Assembly (NCBI RefSeq): GCF_900142725.1
Contig: NZ_FRBW01000004.1
Location: 186,001 to 250,000, forward strand
Reading direction: 5' to 3'
Source: Roseibium suaedae
GTDB lineage: Bacteria > Pseudomonadota > Alphaproteobacteria > Rhizobiales > Stappiaceae
DNA length: 64,000 nucleotides
Below the pieces are notes generated by a model that was not told where the DNA came from, searched no databases, and worked only from the letters and a program-made list of their open reading frames with translations. Below, piece after piece: positions 47,780 through 56,241 of the stretch. How positions within the stretch are numbered: the stretch's first letter is position 1; each line of letters starts with the position of its first letter. The position numbers and the translations under genes are program-made.

Positions 47780-48161
47780 CTGACCTCACCAGAAGGGCCG
47801 GGCACAGCGCCACGGCTTGGGAAAAATCACGAGCTTGAGTTGAGACCGGCTCCTGCAGGAAAGCAAGAGACACGTTTCGGTCGCAACAATTCCTCTTCCT
47901 TGCAAACGGGGGGCCAGCCTGAGCCTGTCATCGGCGCATGAAAAATGGGCAGTGAATTGGGGCGGGTTTCGACGACTGAGTTCAAATGTGCACTTTAATT
48001 ATGCAAACGATGTATTTTTGCGCATGATGGCCGGAACCTCTGGGGAAGCTTTTGCAATGGAGCCTGCGGATCGGGTATGGAAGAGAGTGTGCAGGTTTAG
48101 CGCATTGCGCGTGCTGGCATGTTTCGGGCTGGGGGCAGCGGTTCAGACCAGCGAGGGTTTC
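47780..48161. other. Gap between ureD and the D,D-carboxypeptidase gene
   Basis: 382 bases between divergent genes. An open frame continues upstream of the carboxypeptidase start to 47952 but is too poor in ribosome sites and lies outside the signal peptide. The urease-operon promoter must be here; I see no clear NtrC- or sigma54-type site. Confidence 0.5.
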
Positions 48162-49526
48162 GTGAAACTATCCTGTAATTCCCGGCTGTTTGGCCGGATC
48201 GGCGTCATTCTGTCTCTGACCTTGGCTGCGTCAGCCCTGCTTGGCGGTGCCGGGCCTGCCCGCGCTGAGATCGGCACTTACATTCTGGTGGATGCCCAGA
48301 CGGGCGCCGTCCTGGATGAAAAGGATGCGACACGCCAGTGGTATCCCGCCTCGCTGACCAAGATGATGACCGCCTACGTCACCTTCAAGGCTCTCCGTGA
48401 AGGCCGTGCCTCGCTGACCTCTCCCGTGGTTCAGAGCCAGAACTCCATTTCCGAACCACCGTCCAAGATGGGCTTCAAGGTCGGCACGCGGTTCACCGTC
48501 GATACCGCTCTCAAGATCCTGCTGGTGAAGTCTGCCAATGACGTGGCTGTTGCCCTCGCCGAGGCCATCGGCGGCACCGAAGAGGGCTTTATCACCCTGA
48601 TGAACACCGAGGCCGCGCGTCTCGGTATGCGAGATACCTATTACGTCAACCCCCATGGATTGCCGGACAACCGGCAGGTGACTTCGGCCCGCGATCTTGC
48701 CATTCTGGCCAAGGCGCTGCGCGACGATTTCCCCGAAGCCCGGAATTACTACAATCATCCGGGGCTGAAGTTCGGCAAGAAGGCGCTGCGGTCCGCGAAC
48801 CGTGAGTTCCTGCTGCGCGTTCCGGGCGCTGACGGCATGAAGACCGGCTATATCTGCAACTCCGGCTATAATGTTGCTGCCTCTGTCACCCGCAATGGCC
48901 GCACGGTGATTGCGATCGTGCTGGGAGCGGCCTCCGGACTGGAGCGCATCGCCTTCAGCCGGGAGCTTCTGGACAAGGGCTTTCAGACACGATCCGCGCG
49001 CTACACGATCGATAACCTGCCCCACCGTGGCGGCACTCCGCCCCAGGACAATTATTGCAAGCGCAACGAGAAGCCGGATGCCGATCAGCTTCTCGCCCGT
49101 TATGACATGACCTCTGCCAAGCAGCCGGTCATGGCCTATGCCTCCAGCAACCGTGATCCGGGCGCTGTGATCATCGGCGGCATTCACAATGCGGCAGACG
49201 ACAATGACGTCGAGGATGAAGGCGGCGTTCAGACCGGCAACGGCAAGGTCGATTGGGCCAAGGTGATGGACAAGATCATCGGGCCGCGCCGCATTGCCTA
49301 TGAGCCGATTGTTGTCTCCCTGGGGACGCCCGATGGCCCTGCCCGTGATCCTGTCGCGCTGGCTCTGGTGCCCTTGCCATCGCCCAATCCGGCCCGTGGC
49401 AATGCCTTTGTTGCTGCAGAGCCTGTAGCGGCGGCATCTGGGGACAGCACGAACTCTCCAGGTCAGATTTTCCGGAAGGGAATTGGCTTCTCCGTGCCGG
49501 TTCCAGCCTCCAGCCCAGGCCGGTGA
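48162..49526 (+). CDS. dacF: D-alanyl-D-alanine carboxypeptidase (PBP5/6-like)
   Basis: A 454-residue penicillin-binding protein of the S11 class. Signal peptide at about residues 10-34 (VILSLTLAASALLGG...ARA). Catalytic motifs: SLTK (in YPASLTKMM, about residue 66), SAN (about residue 126), and KTG (in GMKTGYI, about residue 228). A ~150-residue Pro/Asp-rich C-terminal tail follows in place of a clear PBP5 membrane-anchor helix. It trims D-Ala from pentapeptides. Start uncertain: the frame is open to 47952, but the GTG at 48162 (GAGG upstream) yields a canonical signal peptide. Divergent from the urease operon. Confidence 0.85.
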   Translation: MKLSCNSRLFGRIGVILSLTLAASALLGGAGPARAEIGTYILVDAQTGAVLDEKDATRQWYPASLTKMMTAYVTFKALREGRASLTSPVVQSQNSISEPPSKMGFKVGTRFTVDTALKILLVKSANDVAVALAEAIGGTEEGFITLMNTEAARLGMRDTYYVNPHGLPDNRQVTSARDLAILAKALRDDFPEARNYYNHPGLKFGKKALRSANREFLLRVPGADGMKTGYICNSGYNVAASVTRNGRTVIAIVLGAASGLERIAFSRELLDKGFQTRSARYTIDNLPHRGGTPPQDNYCKRNEKPDADQLLARYDMTSAKQPVMAYASSNRDPGAVIIGGIHNAADDNDVEDEGGVQTGNGKVDWAKVMDKIIGPRRIAYEPIVVSLGTPDGPARDPVALALVPLPSPNPARGNAFVAAEPVAAASGDSTNSPGQIFRKGIGFSVPVPASSPGR

Positions 49527-49535
49527 CGCCGGCAG

Positions 49536-49567
49536 TCTCCCCCGGTGGACAACCTGGGGAGATTTTT
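49536..49567 (+). terminator. Rho-independent terminator after the carboxypeptidase gene
   Basis: TCTCCCC / GGGGAGA stem with an inner GGT/ACC pairing in the loop and an immediate TTTTT run, 10 bases after the stop. Confidence 0.85.
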
Positions 49568-49582
49568 GGAGTTTCGCAAAAT

Positions 49583-49609
49583 CGGTAAACTTTAAATCTT
49601 TCTTTACCG
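49583..49609. promoter_or_regulatory. Inverted repeat upstream of the 77-residue gene
   Basis: CGGTAAA / TTTACCG (7 bp each) spaced by 13 AT-rich bases, in the AT-rich region 140 bases before the next gene. Possible operator or promoter element. Confidence 0.3.
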
Positions 49610-49748
49610 GAAGATTTAACAATCGGCTAACTGCTCGCGGATGGGCGGGTCCTGTCGTATCTGACGGGAATATCGTTCCAGCCGCGAACGTGCAGACAAC
49701 CGATGATGGCCACAGAACAGGCCATCGGGCTCTTCGGAGAAGAATCTC

Positions 49749-49982
49749 ATGATGGTGGAACCGCGCAGCTCCGCAACCATTCTGGCCCTGGCCGATCTGG
49801 CCGAGCTGTCTGCCCGGCAATTGGAAGATGGTCAGTCCATTGATGACGTGATCGCCACTCTGCGTCAGGCTGCCAAGGCCGTCCGCTCTGTGATTGTTCC
49901 CGCGGAAGAAAAGCTCGCCGCTGAAGCCAAGCCGGAAGACAAGGATGATGCCCCGGCCGAGCTGGAGAACATGTCGGCCTGA
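49749..49982 (+). CDS. Small acidic helical protein, unknown function
   Basis: A 77-residue acidic soluble protein (start MMVEPRSSATILALADLAELSARQ; a second ATG one codon on). The middle is predicted to be helical (ADLAELSARQLEDGQSIDDVIATLRQAAKAVRS), and the tail is rich in Glu, Asp and Lys. No signal peptide, cysteine or known motif. It stands alone between the terminator of the carboxypeptidase gene and the CobW-like gene with a 102-base gap. No family recognised; it may be a conserved small protein in this order. Confidence 0.55.
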   Translation: MMVEPRSSATILALADLAELSARQLEDGQSIDDVIATLRQAAKAVRSVIVPAEEKLAAEAKPEDKDDAPAELENMSA

Positions 49983-50084
49983 TCCTTCAGTCCGGCACGG
50001 CAGACTGGATTTTTCCTCTCTTCGGTCTTAGGTGAAAGGCTCCGGGTCAGGGCGCAGATGCGCCCGCCAATCAGGATTGCCGCC

Positions 50085-51290
50085 ATGACCGATCAGCTTG
50101 CCACCCCGCCGCGCGGCCCGAAGCCGCCCATTCCGCTTTCCGTCATCACCGGCTTTCTCGGCTCCGGCAAGACCACGCTCTTGAACCGGATCCTGAAGGA
50201 TCCGGCCATGGCGGACACGGCGGTTATCATCAATGAATTCGGCGAGATCGGGCTGGACCACCTCCTGGTGGACCAGTCGAGTGACGGGGTGCTTGAGCTG
50301 TCCTCGGGCTGCCTGTGCTGCACGATCCGGGGCGACCTGGTTACCACACTTGAGGATCTGCTGAGGCGGATCGACAATGGCCGGATGGAGCGGCTTGCCC
50401 GGGTGGTCATCGAGACCACCGGTCTTGCGGATCCTGCGCCCATCCTGCACACGATCATGCTGCATCCCTATCTGATGCTGCGTTACCGGCTGGAAAGTGT
50501 GGTGACGCTGGTGGATGCGGTGAATGGCGCAGATACTCTTGCGACCCATGAAGAGGCCCGGCGGCAGGCTGCAGTCGCCGACCGGCTGGTCCTGACCAAG
50601 ACCGACCTGATCGAAACACCTGAACAGCAGGCCTCCTTCGACGAACTGAAGAGCCGGTTGAAGGGCTTCAATCCCGGTGCGCGGGTTCTTGTTGCTCAGG
50701 ATGGTGAGGCAACGGTCGACCGGCTCTTTGATGCGGGTCTTTATGATCCGAAAAGCAAGATCCCGGATGTGGCGAAATGGCTGAATGTGGAGGCTTATGA
50801 AGCGCCCCATGATCATGCGCACCACCACCATGATCATGGGCATGATCACAGTCACGGCGGCCATCATGATCATGGTCATCACCATCATGACGTGAACCGT
50901 CACAACGACCGGATCCGGGCCTTCACGCTTTCCACGGACCGGCCGATCCCGGCGTCTGCTCTGGAAATGTTCATCGATCTTTTGCGGTCGGCGCATGGGC
51001 CGAAACTGCTGCGGGTCAAGGGGATCGTCCAGATTGCGGAAGATCCGGACCGGCCGGTGGTGATCCACGGCGTGCAGCATGTCTTCCATCCGCCAGCGAC
51101 CCTTGAAGGCTGGCCGGACGCGGATCACAGGACCCGGATGGTGTTCATCACCTATGATCTGCCCGAAGGCTTTGTCCGGCGCATGTTCGAGGCGTTTTCC
51201 GGGGCGCTTTTGCCAGATACGCCGGATCCGAAGGTGATGACCGACAATCCGCTGGCCATTTCCGGCTTCAGCGGACCAGTGCGGCGCTGA
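50085..51290 (+). CDS. CobW/COG0523-type metal chaperone GTPase
   Basis: A 401-residue G3E-family GTPase. P-loop GFLGSGKTT (about residues 24-32), the metal-binding CxCC motif in GCLCCTI (about residues 79-83), the base motif in TKTDLIET, and the CobW C-terminal domain (HGVQHVFHPPATLEGWP). Between the two domains is a His/Asp run of about 35 residues (HDHAHHHHDHGHDHSHGGHH and more) that could hold Zn2+, Ni2+ or Co2+. Often annotated CobW, but no cobN or cob gene cluster is adjacent, so a zinc-type chaperone (YjiA/ZigA) is equally likely. Start ATG at 50085 with AGGA upstream. Confidence 0.88.
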   Translation: MTDQLATPPRGPKPPIPLSVITGFLGSGKTTLLNRILKDPAMADTAVIINEFGEIGLDHLLVDQSSDGVLELSSGCLCCTIRGDLVTTLEDLLRRIDNGRMERLARVVIETTGLADPAPILHTIMLHPYLMLRYRLESVVTLVDAVNGADTLATHEEARRQAAVADRLVLTKTDLIETPEQQASFDELKSRLKGFNPGARVLVAQDGEATVDRLFDAGLYDPKSKIPDVAKWLNVEAYEAPHDHAHHHHDHGHDHSHGGHHDHGHHHHDVNRHNDRIRAFTLSTDRPIPASALEMFIDLLRSAHGPKLLRVKGIVQIAEDPDRPVVIHGVQHVFHPPATLEGWPDADHRTRMVFITYDLPEGFVRRMFEAFSGALLPDTPDPKVMTDNPLAISGFSGPVRR

Positions 51291-51320
51291 GGAGCTTAAG
51301 GCCTCAGCGCACTATAGGCC

Positions 51321-52190
51321 TCAGTCTTTCGGTTTCTTGCGACGGATCAGGCCTTCCTGAGCCGTCGAGGCGACCAGCGTGCCATCGCGGCTGAAGAGCA
51401 AGCCGCGGTTCATGCCGAGGGCGCCAAAGGCCGAGGGGCTGTCTTCCGCATAGAGCAGCCATTCGTCGGCCCGGAACGGCCGGTGAAACCACATGGCGTG
51501 GTCGAGGCTGGCTGCCTGGATCTCCGGCAGGAAGACCGACTTGCCATGGGGGAACATGGACGTGTCCAGGAGGGTCATGTCCGAGGCATAGGCCAGAACG
51601 CACTGATGAATGCGCGGATCATCCGGCAGCGCTGACGAAGCGCGAACCCAGACATACTGCTTCGGCGGCAGGGACTTGGACGAGAAATAGTGGGTCAGAT
51701 CCACGGGCCTGAGCTCGATCGGGCGCTCCCTTTCCCAATATTTGCGGATGTTCTCCGGCACAGAGTCCGGCATGCGCGCAGCCATTTCCTTCTCGCTCGG
51801 CAGATCTTCCGGCATCGGAACGTCCGGCATGTCGAACTGGTGGTCGAAGCCCTCTTCCGGCACCTTGAACGAAGCGGACATGGAGAAGATTGCGTGGCCG
51901 TGCTGAACCGCGACGACGCGCCGGGTGGTGAAGCTGCCACCATCGCGGATGCGGTCGACTTCATAGATGATCGGCACGGCGGGATCGCCGGGACGCATGA
52001 AATAACCGTGGAGCGAGTGCACCTGCCTGTCTGCGACAACGGTGCGCGAGGCAGCGACAAGGGCCTGGCCAATCACCTGTCCACCGAAGACTCTCTGCCA
52101 ACCGACCTGCGGGCTGCGGCCGCGAAACAGATTGTGCTCAAGGGTTTCGAGGTCGAGAATCTGGAGAAGACTGTCAATTGCCGTGGTCAT
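51321..52190 (-). CDS. tesB: Acyl-CoA thioesterase II
   Basis: A 289-residue double-hotdog thioesterase that hydrolyses acyl-CoA. Family landmarks are LEHNLFRGRSPQVGWQRVFGGQVIGQALVAASRTV, HSLHGYFMRPGDPAVPIIYEVDRIRDGGSFTTRRV, and LDTSMFPHG...SLDHAMWFHRPFRADEWLLYAE. Length fits TesB. ATG at 52190. It is convergent with the CobW-like gene (30-base gap with a repeated AGGCCTCAG) and divergent from the UbiH-like gene. Confidence 0.93.
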   Translation of the reverse strand: MTTAIDSLLQILDLETLEHNLFRGRSPQVGWQRVFGGQVIGQALVAASRTVVADRQVHSLHGYFMRPGDPAVPIIYEVDRIRDGGSFTTRRVVAVQHGHAIFSMSASFKVPEEGFDHQFDMPDVPMPEDLPSEKEMAARMPDSVPENIRKYWERERPIELRPVDLTHYFSSKSLPPKQYVWVRASSALPDDPRIHQCVLAYASDMTLLDTSMFPHGKSVFLPEIQAASLDHAMWFHRPFRADEWLLYAEDSPSAFGALGMNRGLLFSRDGTLVASTAQEGLIRRKKPKD

Positions 52191-52331
52191 CGGCGCGATC
52201 CCTGCTAAATAGGATGGTATCGGATTGATGCGCCGCCGGAGGCGGTGCGAAGGTGCAGACTTGGACGCGGGTTGACGTGTAAGTCAAGTTGCCCAAAGGG
52301 AATGTGCCTCATGAACGCCCAGGAGAAAAAG

Positions 52332-53570
52332 ATGTCTGCCAAGGCCGCCGCCGGAACCACCTATGACGTCGCCATTGCAGGTGGCGGCTATGTTGGCCTG
52401 TCGCTGGCCCTCGCGCTGAAGTCGGCCGATCCCTCCATGGGGGTCGTTGTCATCGACCCGAAGCCGATGGACATTCTGCACAAGGATCCGCGCGCTTCGG
52501 CGATTGCAGCGGCCGCAAGCCGCATGCTGGATCAGCTCGGCATCTGGCAGGACATTCTCCCCTCCGCTCAGCCGATCAACGAGATGATCGTCACCGACAG
52601 CAAGCTGCGGGACGCGGTCCGCCCGGTGTTTCTGACCTTTGGTGGCGAGACGACCGAGGGCGAGCCCTTCGCTCACATGGTGCCCAATGGCGTGATGCTT
52701 CCGGCGCTCTATGCTGCTGCCAAGGATCGGGGTGTTGCCTTCGCAGCTCCTGATACCGCTGCCAGTTTCAAGAGCGGTCCGGACAGCGTTTCCCTCAGCC
52801 TTGCGAGTGGTGCGGCCCTGGAAGCCCGGCTTCTTGTGGCTGCGGACGGCGTGCGCTCGAAGCTTCGCGATCTGGCTGGTATCCGCACCGTTCATTGGGA
52901 CTACGGCCAGTCCGGCATTGTCACCACGGTTTCTCATGAGCGCCCGCATGAAGGCCGTGCGGAAGAGCATTTCCTGCCCGCCGGCCCGTTTGCGATCCTG
53001 CCGCTGCCGGGCAACCGGTCGTCTCTGGTCTGGACGGAGAAGACTGATGACGCGAGGCGCCTGGTCGCCAGCGACGATTTCACCTTCGAGATGGAACTGG
53101 AGCGCCGCTTCGGTCATCACCTCGGAACCCTGCAGCTTGCAGGCCCGCGCAATGCCTACCCGCTGGGGCTGACCCTGGCGCGGGATTTTGTGCGTCCCCG
53201 TTTCGCTCTGGCAGGCGATGCCGCCCATGGCATTCACCCGATTGCCGGTCAGGGGCTCAACATGGGCTTCAAGGATGTGGCGGCTCTTGCGGAAGTGCTG
53301 GTGACCGCAAGGCGGCTTGGCCAGGATGTCGGCGCTTTCGACGTGCTGGAGCGCTATCAGCGCTGGCGCCGGTTTGACGCGTTCCAGATGGGCGTTGTCA
53401 CCGATGTCTTGAACCGGCTGTTTTCGAACGATAATGACATCCTCCGTGCCGCCCGCGATTTCGGTCTCGGCCTGGTGGAGCGGATGCCGTCGCTGAAGAC
53501 CCGTTTCATCAAGGAAGCTGCCGGTTTTGCCGGTCCGGTTCCCCGGCTCCTGACGGGCGAGCCGATCTGA
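52332..53570 (+). CDS. FAD-dependent hydroxylase of the UbiH/UbiF/COQ6 type
   Basis: A 412-residue class A flavoprotein monooxygenase. FAD motifs: GGGYVGLSLALALK (Rossmann, about residues 18-31), DG motif in LLVAADGVRSKLRDLAG, and GD motif in RFALAGDAAHGIHPIAGQGLNMGFKD. UbiH/F family enzymes hydroxylate the ring in ubiquinone synthesis; which position this one modifies cannot be told. Two starts: ATG at 52311 (MNAQEKK...) and ATG at 52332, which has AGGAG 6 bases upstream; I prefer 52332. An SDR gene follows by 27 bases. Confidence 0.88.
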   Translation: MSAKAAAGTTYDVAIAGGGYVGLSLALALKSADPSMGVVVIDPKPMDILHKDPRASAIAAAASRMLDQLGIWQDILPSAQPINEMIVTDSKLRDAVRPVFLTFGGETTEGEPFAHMVPNGVMLPALYAAAKDRGVAFAAPDTAASFKSGPDSVSLSLASGAALEARLLVAADGVRSKLRDLAGIRTVHWDYGQSGIVTTVSHERPHEGRAEEHFLPAGPFAILPLPGNRSSLVWTEKTDDARRLVASDDFTFEMELERRFGHHLGTLQLAGPRNAYPLGLTLARDFVRPRFALAGDAAHGIHPIAGQGLNMGFKDVAALAEVLVTARRLGQDVGAFDVLERYQRWRRFDAFQMGVVTDVLNRLFSNDNDILRAARDFGLGLVERMPSLKTRFIKEAAGFAGPVPRLLTGEPI

Positions 53571-53597
53571 TTTTTCAATCTGAATGGGATTGTTTTC

Positions 53598-54452
53598 ATG
53601 AGTGCTGACGCACGGACGATTTTGATTACCGGCTGTTCTTCGGGCATTGGCGAAGTGGCTGCCCATCAGATGCGCGGCCGTGGCTGGCGGGTTTTTCCGA
53701 CAGCCCGGAAGCAGGCTGATGTCGACAAGCTTCTGGCGGAAGGGTTCGAGGCCTTCCTGCTGGATTACGAGCGGCCGGAAACCATTCACTCCGCTCTGGC
53801 CTCCGTTCTTGCGCTCACCGGCGGCAAGCTGGATGTGCTTTTCAACAATGGCGCCTATGCAATTCCGGGTGCGGTCGAGGATATTCCCGTCGAAGGGCTG
53901 AAGACGCTGTTTCAGGCGAATTTCTTCGGCTGGCACGAACTGACGCAGCCGGTCGTCAAACTGATGCGGGCACAGGGGCATGGCCGGATCGTGCAGTGCT
54001 CTTCCATTCTCGGCTTCATCGCGATGAAGTATCGCGGGGCCTACACTTCCTCCAAGTTTGCGCTGGAAGCCTATTCTGACACGCTGCGGCAGGAACTGGA
54101 CGGAACGGGCATTCACGTCAGCCTGATCGAGCCTGGCCCGATCGCCACCCGCTTTACCCCGAATTCCCTTGCCAATTTTGACCGCTGGATCGGCGAAGAG
54201 GGCATGAAGGCGTCTCCGCACGAGAAGACCTACCGGTCACGGCGCAAGCGGATGGAGGGCGGTGAGCCTGGCTTCTTCAAGCTGGGGCCGGGTTCGGTCG
54301 TTGAAAAGCTCATTCACGCGGCTGAGGCCAAGCGGCCCCATGCGCGCTACAGGGTCACCATCCCGACGATCGCCCTGAACATCATCAAGCGGCTGCTGAC
54401 CACCAGACTGATGGACCGCTTCCTGATCCGGGCAGCCAATTCGGAAGAATAA
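53598..54452 (+). CDS. SDR family oxidoreductase
   Basis: A 284-residue short-chain dehydrogenase with Rossmann motif TGCSSGIG (about residues 11-18), NNG in LFNNGAYAIPG, the catalytic Ser in CSSILGF, and YTSSK (Tyr-Lys pair). The C-terminal part is longer and more basic than PhaB, and hydrophobic near the end (RVTIPTIALNIIKRLL), so a membrane-linked substrate such as a retinol- or sterol-like lipid is possible. Substrate unknown. 27 bases after the UbiH-like gene, so probably co-transcribed. Confidence 0.87.
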   Translation: MSADARTILITGCSSGIGEVAAHQMRGRGWRVFPTARKQADVDKLLAEGFEAFLLDYERPETIHSALASVLALTGGKLDVLFNNGAYAIPGAVEDIPVEGLKTLFQANFFGWHELTQPVVKLMRAQGHGRIVQCSSILGFIAMKYRGAYTSSKFALEAYSDTLRQELDGTGIHVSLIEPGPIATRFTPNSLANFDRWIGEEGMKASPHEKTYRSRRKRMEGGEPGFFKLGPGSVVEKLIHAAEAKRPHARYRVTIPTIALNIIKRLLTTRLMDRFLIRAANSEE

Positions 54453-54502
54453 GGCAGAACCGGCGGGAAAGATAAGCCCGTCCTTGCGGCGGGCATGAGG
54501 AA

Positions 54503-54706
54503 ATGACGATGGAAACGATCTGGAATTACGCGATCCCTGTGACCATGGCCGCTGTGGCCCTGGTTCTGCTGATGGGGCTTTGGAACATGTTCCGTGGCGG
54601 CTCATCCAGCCGGTCGCAGACCCTCATGCGCTGGCGTGTGGGCCTGCAGTTTCTGGTGATCGTGCTGGTCATGACCGGCGTCTATTTCTTCGGACAAGGC
54701 AGATAA
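54503..54706 (+). CDS. Twin-helix HIG1-domain membrane protein
   Basis: A 67-residue protein with two membrane helices (about residues 7-29 and 44-63) and the HIG1-like inter-helix RSQTLMRWRVGLQFLVIV. Small HIG1 domain proteins in alphaproteobacteria relate to the mitochondrial family that tunes cytochrome oxidase assembly. 50 bases after the SDR gene and 12 bases before the PduO-type gene, so likely in one operon. Function in this organism unknown. Confidence 0.85.
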   Translation: MTMETIWNYAIPVTMAAVALVLLMGLWNMFRGGSSSRSQTLMRWRVGLQFLVIVLVMTGVYFFGQGR

Positions 54707-54718
54707 AGGCAGGGCTGC

Positions 54719-55291
54719 ATGGTCGTACTGAACAAGATCTACACCAAGACCGGCGATGACGGCACCACGGCGCTGGGCTCGGGCGAGCGGCGCCGGAAAA
54801 GCGATCTGCGCGTCGAAGCCTACGGCACGGTGGACGAGACCAACTCGGTTCTCGGGCTTGTCCGGCTTCACACGTCTGGTGAAGCGGAGCTGGATGCGGT
54901 TCTCGGGCGGATTCAGAACGACCTTTTCGATCTTGGCGCAGATCTGGCGACACCTGATACCGGTGAGGACCTTGGATATGAGCCGCTTCGGATCACGGAC
55001 GGCCAGGTGGCCGCGCTGGAAAAGGAAATCGACCGGTTCAACGCGGATCTGAAACCGTTGCGGTCCTTTGTGCTTCCTGGCGGCAGTGCGGCCTCTGCCC
55101 ATCTGCATCTGGCGCGGACCGTTTCCCGCCGGGCCGAGCGGCTGATGGTGGAACTGGCAACGCGCGAGCAGATCGGTTCAGCCGCCATCCGCTACATGAA
55201 CCGGCTTTCCGACTTCTTCTTCGTTGCCTCCCGCTATCTCAATGCCAAGGGCGAGGGCGACGTGCTCTGGGTGCCCGGACAGAACCGCTGA
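54719..55291 (+). CDS. ATP:cob(I)alamin adenosyltransferase, PduO type
   Basis: A 190-residue adenosyltransferase that attaches 5'-deoxyadenosine to cob(I)alamin. Motifs: the ATP-binding KIYTKTGDDGTTALG (residues 6-20), DETNSVLGL, and the C-terminal RRAERLMVEL and NRLSDFFFVASRY. These are the PduO-type signatures, distinct from CobA/BtuR. Together with cobS/cobT it links the window to B12 metabolism. ATG at 54719, GGCAGGGCTGC upstream is a weak ribosome site. A rhomboid gene follows in the same direction. Confidence 0.92.
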   Translation: MVVLNKIYTKTGDDGTTALGSGERRRKSDLRVEAYGTVDETNSVLGLVRLHTSGEAELDAVLGRIQNDLFDLGADLATPDTGEDLGYEPLRITDGQVAALEKEIDRFNADLKPLRSFVLPGGSAASAHLHLARTVSRRAERLMVELATREQIGSAAIRYMNRLSDFFFVASRYLNAKGEGDVLWVPGQNR

Positions 55292-55331
55292 ATGGGCTCT
55301 TCGAGCCGGATAGCTTGAGCCGGAGCCGCAC

Positions 55332-56021
55332 ATGTTCATTCCGCTGCATGACCAGAATTCGCTGAAGCATGTGCTGCGCCCGGTGGTGACCTGGGCCCTG
55401 ATCCTTCTCAACGTCCTTGCCTTTTTCCTTCTGCAGGGGGCGGTGACAGGAGATATTTCCGCAGGGTCCGTTCTCTCCTATGGGCTCATCCCGTCGGTCG
55501 TGATGGATGTGAAGGATCTGACACCGGACCTGCAGGCGGTGCCGGACAGTCTGACCCTCTTCACCTATGCCTTTCTGCATGGCGATTTCTGGCATCTGGC
55601 CGGGAACATGCTGTTTCTCTGGGTCTTCGGCGATAATGTCGAGGATGCCCTGGGGCATATCCGGTTCCTGGCGTTCTATTTGCTTTGTGCCGCTGCCGGC
55701 GGTCTGGCGTACATGCTGGTGAACCTTAATTCCGATGTGCCGCTGATCGGGGCTTCCGGAGCCGTGTCCGGTGTCGTCGCGGCCTATCTCATGCTGCACC
55801 CGAAGGTGAAGATCTGGGTGCTGGCGCTGGGGCGTATTCCGCTGCGCCTGTCGGCCCAATGGGTGCTGGGCGCCTGGATCCTCTACCAGGTCTATCATGC
55901 GGCCCTGTCCAGCGCCGGATCGGTTGCCTGGTCGGCGCATGTGGGCGGCCTGCTGGCTGGCGGCGTTCTGGTTATCGTGCTGCGGCGGCGCGGCGTGGTG
56001 CTTTTCGACCGGGGTCTTTGA
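55332..56021 (+). CDS. Rhomboid family intramembrane serine protease
   Basis: A 229-residue membrane protein with six membrane helices. The catalytic Ser is in LIGASGAVSGVVAAYL (GASG motif) and the His in WSAHVGGLLAGG; helix and loop motifs such as GDFWHLAGNMLFLWVFGDNVEDALGH are typical of bacterial rhomboids. It cleaves single-pass substrates within the membrane; substrate unknown. ATG at 55332. The gene begins 40 bases after the adenosyltransferase gene. 220 bases separate it from etfB. Confidence 0.9.
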   Translation: MFIPLHDQNSLKHVLRPVVTWALILLNVLAFFLLQGAVTGDISAGSVLSYGLIPSVVMDVKDLTPDLQAVPDSLTLFTYAFLHGDFWHLAGNMLFLWVFGDNVEDALGHIRFLAFYLLCAAAGGLAYMLVNLNSDVPLIGASGAVSGVVAAYLMLHPKVKIWVLALGRIPLRLSAQWVLGAWILYQVYHAALSSAGSVAWSAHVGGLLAGGVLVIVLRRRGVVLFDRGL

Positions 56022-56241
56022 AGCCGGTTAATTCCTGCTGGTCAGGACGTCATTCCCGCGTCTTGGCAAATCGTCCTAGTTCCCTTGCGCAAGCGTTGAC
56101 AGCCGGGAGCACTGTCTTTACCGTCCCGCCGCATGCGTAACAATTGGCCGAAAACCGCCATTTATGTAGCGCGACATAATTTGCCGGCAGAGCCAAATGA
56201 TGCAGTGCGGCATCCGTGCCGTCTAGCGGAGGTAAAACCTG

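Noticed and set aside
50800-50900. Possible CRISPR-like or simple repeat at the CAT-rich stretch
   Set aside because: It encodes the His/Asp run of the CobW-like protein in frame; not an array. The mirrored stretch near 42490-42570 is the UreE tail.
51299-51325. Repeated AGGCCTCAG between the CobW-like gene and tesB
   Set aside because: Only two 9-base copies; could be chance.
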